Of a stretch of DNA of 64,000 bases, positions 60,938-64,000 are shown piece by piece; the first letter of the stretch is position 1, and every line of letters starts with the position of its first letter. Origin of the DNA: CAVTPD01 sp963736575 (GTDB taxonomy: Bacteria; Bacteroidota; Bacteroidia; Cytophagales; JAAEPT01). Below the pieces are notes generated by a model that saw only the letters and a program-made list of their open reading frames with translations, did no database searches and was not told where the DNA came from. The DNA lies in contig CAVTPD010000001.1 of the NCBI GenBank assembly GCA_963736575.1, positions 434,001 through 498,000 on the forward strand, given 5' to 3'. Both the position numbers and the translations under genes were made by a program.

Positions 60938-63537
60938 TAAATTAAATCGGCCACCAGACCTGTCCAACCAGTTTGGTGATTGGCTCCTACACCAGCACCA
61001 GTATCACCATGGAAATATTCAAAGAATAATATGTGGTCTTTAAAATGTGGATCTGTTTGTAATTTTTCCCATCTATTGTAAACAGGTCTTTTACCGTCTT
61101 TATCTTCTGTAAAGATGCTAATCAACCTCTTTGATAATTCATTAGAAAGCTCCTTAATGGTGATTTTTTTACCACTTTCGGTCGGGTATTCTAATTCATA
61201 ATCATCACCATAATAAAGGGCGTATTTCCAAAGAGATTCAATAATCATGTAATTTACCGGAAACCATATGGGGCCTCTCCAGTTAGAATTTCCTCCAAAT
61301 AAATAAGAGTCCGATTCTGCTGGTTGGTAAGAAACTTCTAATATTTCGTCGTCTACCTTAAATTGATAAGGATGTTCTTTATGGTATTTAGACAGCGCTC
61401 TTATACCATATTCAGATAAAAACTCATTGGGATCTAGAACATATTCTAGAACTTTTTTCATTTCATCGTCTCTAAGAATAGAGAATAAACGGCGACCATT
61501 GTCACCAATCTTGTCCCACCTAGATAAGAATTTGAATAATTTAGGTCTCACTTTAGAGTAATAACTCATCCTTTCCCTAAGTATAGGTAAGTTATGGTAA
61601 GCTTCATCTTTTAGTGTTTCAACAGCAAAAAGAGGAATTATACCTACCATAGAGCGTATTTTTAAACGCATATTAATATCGTCGTGCGTATTTAATACAT
61701 CGTAGAAAAAATGATCGTCCATGTCCCAAAGACTTACCCGGCCTTCATCGGTGTTATAAATAGCTTCGGCTATGTATAAGAAATGTTCAAAGAATTTAAC
61801 AGACATATCCTGATAAACAGGATTTTTTTCTGCCAATTCGGAAGACGTTCTTAACATAATTAGAGAAAACATGGCCATCCAGCTAGTACCATCGGCTTGT
61901 TCTAAAGAACCACCCATTGGTAATGGCGCACTTCTGTCAAATACTCCAATATTATCTAAGCCCAAGAAACCACCCTCAAAAATATTATTACCGTCACTAT
62001 CTTTACGGTTCACCCACCAGGTAAAGTTTAACATAAGTTTGTGGAATGCTCTTTCCAAAAACTCAGTATCACCTTTTCCGTTGTTTTGTTTTTTATCTAT
62101 ATGGTAAATTCTTAGAACAGCCCAAGCATGTACGGGTGGATTTACATCACTAAAATTCCATTCGTAAGCCGGAATCTGGCCATTAGGGTGTTGGTATCTT
62201 TCGTTTAAGAATAACAAGAGTTGCTCTTTGGCAAAATCCATGTCTATTCTTGCAAAAGGAATCATGTGGAAGGCTAAATCCCATGCCGCATACCAAGGAT
62301 ATTCCCATTTATCGGGCATAGAAATAATGTCGGAATTGTGTAAATGCCTCCATTGACTATTTCTTCCTTGTTTTCTTTCTTCGGGTGGCGCTACTCTACC
62401 TTCATCACCATCTAGCCATTCTTTAACGTTAAAACAATAAAATTGCTTAGACCAAAGCATTCCGGCGTAGGCCTGTCTTTGTATATTTTTTAAATCTTGT
62501 TCTGGAATTTTCTTTTGTAACTTACCATAAAAGTTATCTGCATCTTGTTTTCTTTTCTTAAAGATATTTTCGAAATCTAAGAAAGGCTCATATATTTCTA
62601 TAGGAGCAAAACGAACTCTAACTTTTTTAGATCCTTTAGCAGGTATTTTTAATGAAAATAGACCCGCTGATTTGGTGCCAAAATTTTCAGGTCTAATGGC
62701 ATCTTTTTCTTTATCTATGAGATAGTTGTTAATGCCATCTTTAAAATATTCTTTCTCATTATTAGAACCGTGTACTTTTTGATAGTTGGTTTCATTGTCA
62801 CAGAAGACCACTTCATCTGCATTATCAAAATAAATGTGGTGTGTTCCTAAATCTTCATATCTAGAGATTACTTCATTTGGGCTCACCAATTTCATGTTTG
62901 GTTTGCTAGATTCATACTCTAAACGCCACGTGTTTCTGTACCAAAAAGTAGGTAATACAGAAATTTCAGCTTCTTTGTCTGATCGATTGAAGATTTCAGC
63001 TTGCAATAAAACATCTTCTCTATCTGCTTTTGCATATTCTAGAAATATGTCAAAGTAGTTGTCTTCATCAAAAACACCTGTGTCTACTAATTCAATTTCT
63101 GGGTCAGTTTTATCTCGTTTACTATTTTGAGCTACAATTTCAGTATAAGGAAATTCATCTATTGGATACTTATAAAGCATCTTCATGTATGAGTGCGTAG
63201 GAGTATTGTCTAAGTAATAGTAATATTCTTTAACATCTTCTCCATGATTTCCTTCGTTACCCGAAAGCCCAAATAGTCTCTCTTTTAAAATGGAGTCTTT
63301 CTTGTTCCAGAAAGCCCAAGCAAAGCAAAGACGTTGTTTGTCATCACTAATGCCACCAATACCTTCTTCGCCCCAGCGGTAGGCATTGCTTCTTGCGTCT
63401 TCGTGAGTTACACTTTCCCATGCAGAACCGTCTGGGCTATAATCTTCCCTAACGGTACCCCATTGTCTTTCGGATAAGTAAGGTCCCCACTTTTTCCATG
63501 CTTTAGCTACTGACTTTTTTAAGCGTATTTCTTCCAT
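60922..63537 (-). CDS. GH63-like glucosidase
   Basis: 871 residues. An (alpha/alpha)6-barrel family with eukaryotic processing glucosidase I and bacterial homologues as relatives. The N-terminal beta-rich domain (about 1-310) is followed by the barrel, with characteristic YPWYAAWDLAFHMIPFARID, EGGFLGLDNIGVFDRS, LEQADGTSWMAMF and, near the end, GGNSNWRGPIWFPVNY. No signal peptide is seen, so it is probably cytoplasmic. The substrate is unknown; an alpha-glucoside or a compatible solute is possible. Confidence 0.85.
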   Translation of the reverse strand: MEEIRLKKSVAKAWKKWGPYLSERQWGTVREDYSPDGSAWESVTHEDARSNAYRWGEEGIGGISDDKQRLCFAWAFWNKKDSILKERLFGLSGNEGNHGEDVKEYYYYLDNTPTHSYMKMLYKYPIDEFPYTEIVAQNSKRDKTDPEIELVDTGVFDEDNYFDIFLEYAKADREDVLLQAEIFNRSDKEAEISVLPTFWYRNTWRLEYESSKPNMKLVSPNEVISRYEDLGTHHIYFDNADEVVFCDNETNYQKVHGSNNEKEYFKDGINNYLIDKEKDAIRPENFGTKSAGLFSLKIPAKGSKKVRVRFAPIEIYEPFLDFENIFKKRKQDADNFYGKLQKKIPEQDLKNIQRQAYAGMLWSKQFYCFNVKEWLDGDEGRVAPPEERKQGRNSQWRHLHNSDIISMPDKWEYPWYAAWDLAFHMIPFARIDMDFAKEQLLLFLNERYQHPNGQIPAYEWNFSDVNPPVHAWAVLRIYHIDKKQNNGKGDTEFLERAFHKLMLNFTWWVNRKDSDGNNIFEGGFLGLDNIGVFDRSAPLPMGGSLEQADGTSWMAMFSLIMLRTSSELAEKNPVYQDMSVKFFEHFLYIAEAIYNTDEGRVSLWDMDDHFFYDVLNTHDDINMRLKIRSMVGIIPLFAVETLKDEAYHNLPILRERMSYYSKVRPKLFKFLSRWDKIGDNGRRLFSILRDDEMKKVLEYVLDPNEFLSEYGIRALSKYHKEHPYQFKVDDEILEVSYQPAESDSYLFGGNSNWRGPIWFPVNYMIIESLWKYALYYGDDYELEYPTESGKKITIKELSNELSKRLISIFTEDKDGKRPVYNRWEKLQTDPHFKDHILFFEYFHGDTGAGVGANHQTGWTGLVADLIYKLYQ

Positions 63538-63556
63538 TCTTATTTTTTCGAAAGCC

Positions 63557-63584
63557 CAAAATTAAATAATATAAGGCTAAACAA
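63557..63584 (-). promoter_or_regulatory. Promoter of the GH63-like gene
   Basis: On the minus strand: TTG (63582-63584), a 17-bp spacer and TAATTTTG (63557-63564), matching the Bacteroidota consensus, 19 bp upstream of the ATG. Confidence 0.55.
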
Positions 63585-63720
63585 CTACCGTATATTTTAT
63601 AAGTGTTAAAATATTCGTTGGGTATAGATGTTTAAGGGTAACAATATATTCTTTATCTCCTTTATTTTGAATATAGATTCTTTTTAAGTGTTTATACTTA
63701 AAAGAAGTAAAAGTTTTATA

Positions 63721-63750
63721 AAAAAATAGGCGGTCAAATGACCGCCTATT
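63721..63750 (-). terminator. Terminator after dnaK
   Basis: AATAGGCGGTC and GACCGCCTATT form an 11-bp perfect stem with an AAAT loop; the run of A on the plus strand (63721-63726) is the T tract for the minus-strand dnaK. Confidence 0.88.
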
Positions 63751-63776
63751 TGGATTTAATGTATAAATAAGAAGAA

Positions 63777-64000
63777 TTATTTCACTTCTTCAAATTCTAC
63801 GTCTTGTGCACCACCAGATTCGCTATTGTTGTCTTCTGTTTGTGCGCCAGCATCAGCAGGATTAGCACCACCATTTGCTTGTTCAGCATTGTAGATGTCC
63901 TGAGACGCTGCTTGCCATGCGGCATTCAATGCTTCCATAGAAGAGTCTATTTTAGCAATGTCTTGCGCTTGGTGAGCCGCTTTTAAGTCGTTAAGACAAG
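63777..64000 (-). CDS. dnaK: Chaperone DnaK, C-terminal end only
   Basis: The frame is open from the window edge to TAA at 63777-63779 (74 full codons). It encodes the end of the helical lid (DLKAAHQAQDIAKIDSSMEA, then LNAAWQAASQDIYNAEQ), a Gly/Ala-rich linker and the closing acidic peptide DVEFEEVK, which is the DnaK C-terminus. The rest of the gene lies beyond the window. Confidence 0.93.
   Translation of the reverse strand, partial: CLNDLKAAHQAQDIAKIDSSMEALNAAWQAASQDIYNAEQANGGANPADAGAQTEDNNSESGGAQDVEFEEVK

Overview
The window is AT-rich, gene-dense DNA from a member of the Bacteroidota, most likely a flavobacterium-like (Flavobacteriales or near) lineage. The support is: a secreted protein with a type IX secretion C-terminal sorting domain (44130-45077); promoters of the Bacteroidota type (TTG or TTTG, about 17-19 bp spacer, TAnnTTTG); families typical of the phylum (DUF2795, IPExxxVDY, a LysS with a long C-terminal extension); and gene orders such as rpmF-plsX-fabH-efp-accB-accC and acpP-fabF-rnc beside pyk. 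No rRNA, tRNA, CRISPR array, prophage or transposase was recognised.

Layout. 1-9.7 kb: a truncated YfiR-like/coiled-coil membrane sensor (minus strand), then lysS, a flippase, fabG, a VWA membrane protein, a DUF349 protein, and a DUF2795 protein coupled to an orphan ABC ATPase. 9.8-17.6 kb: one uninterrupted chemotaxis cluster: CheZ-like protein, STAS protein, CheY, CheA, CheW, a chemoreceptor with almost no external domain, CheR, CheD and CheB, closed by a terminator. No flagellar gene is present. 17.7-22.4 kb: accessory stretch with a MEKHLA protein, an HI0933-type flavoprotein, a CBM9-like lipoprotein, an alkyltransferase-like protein, and a small toxin-antitoxin pair flanked by two copies of a 56-57 bp hairpin repeat; the toxin is cut short by an in-frame stop. 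22.4-39 kb: housekeeping genes (symporter, clpS, recR, glycosyltransferase, PPTase, the accC-accB-efp-fabH-plsX-rpmF-DUF177-pdxA-aminopeptidase run on the minus strand, rsmA, mgtE, a 2-hydroxyacid dehydrogenase, greA, HIT). 39-44 kb: a zone of decay or change: the HIT gene has an in-frame stop before its conserved tail, there is a nucleotidyltransferase plus small-partner pair, about 1.2 kb without a convincing gene, and gcvP broken by four +1 frameshifts. 44-64 kb: a T9SS cargo protein, pheT-coiled coil-zapA-rny, an M57-like metalloprotease, an outer-membrane transporter-like protein, nadE, the rnc-fabF-acpP operon, IPExxxVDY-pyk, an M42 peptidase, a TIGR01777 epimerase, a GH63-like glucosidase, and the 3' end of dnaK.

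How genes work together. The fatty-acid and phospholipid genes are spread over three sites: fabG alone; acc/fabH/plsX in one operon; and acpP-fabF-rnc in another. An Sfp-type PPTase is also present. The chemotaxis cluster holds the full signalling and adaptation set: receptor, CheA/CheW, CheY, CheR/CheB/CheD and a candidate CheY-P phosphatase. It probably controls a non-flagellar output, such as gliding or pilus motility or a developmental response, but the sequence does not say which. The points most worth following up are the remote CheZ-like protein, the receptor with an acidic tether ending in a CheR-docking-like pentapeptide, the repeat-flanked broken toxin, the nucleotidyltransferase pair, and the multiply frameshifted gcvP.
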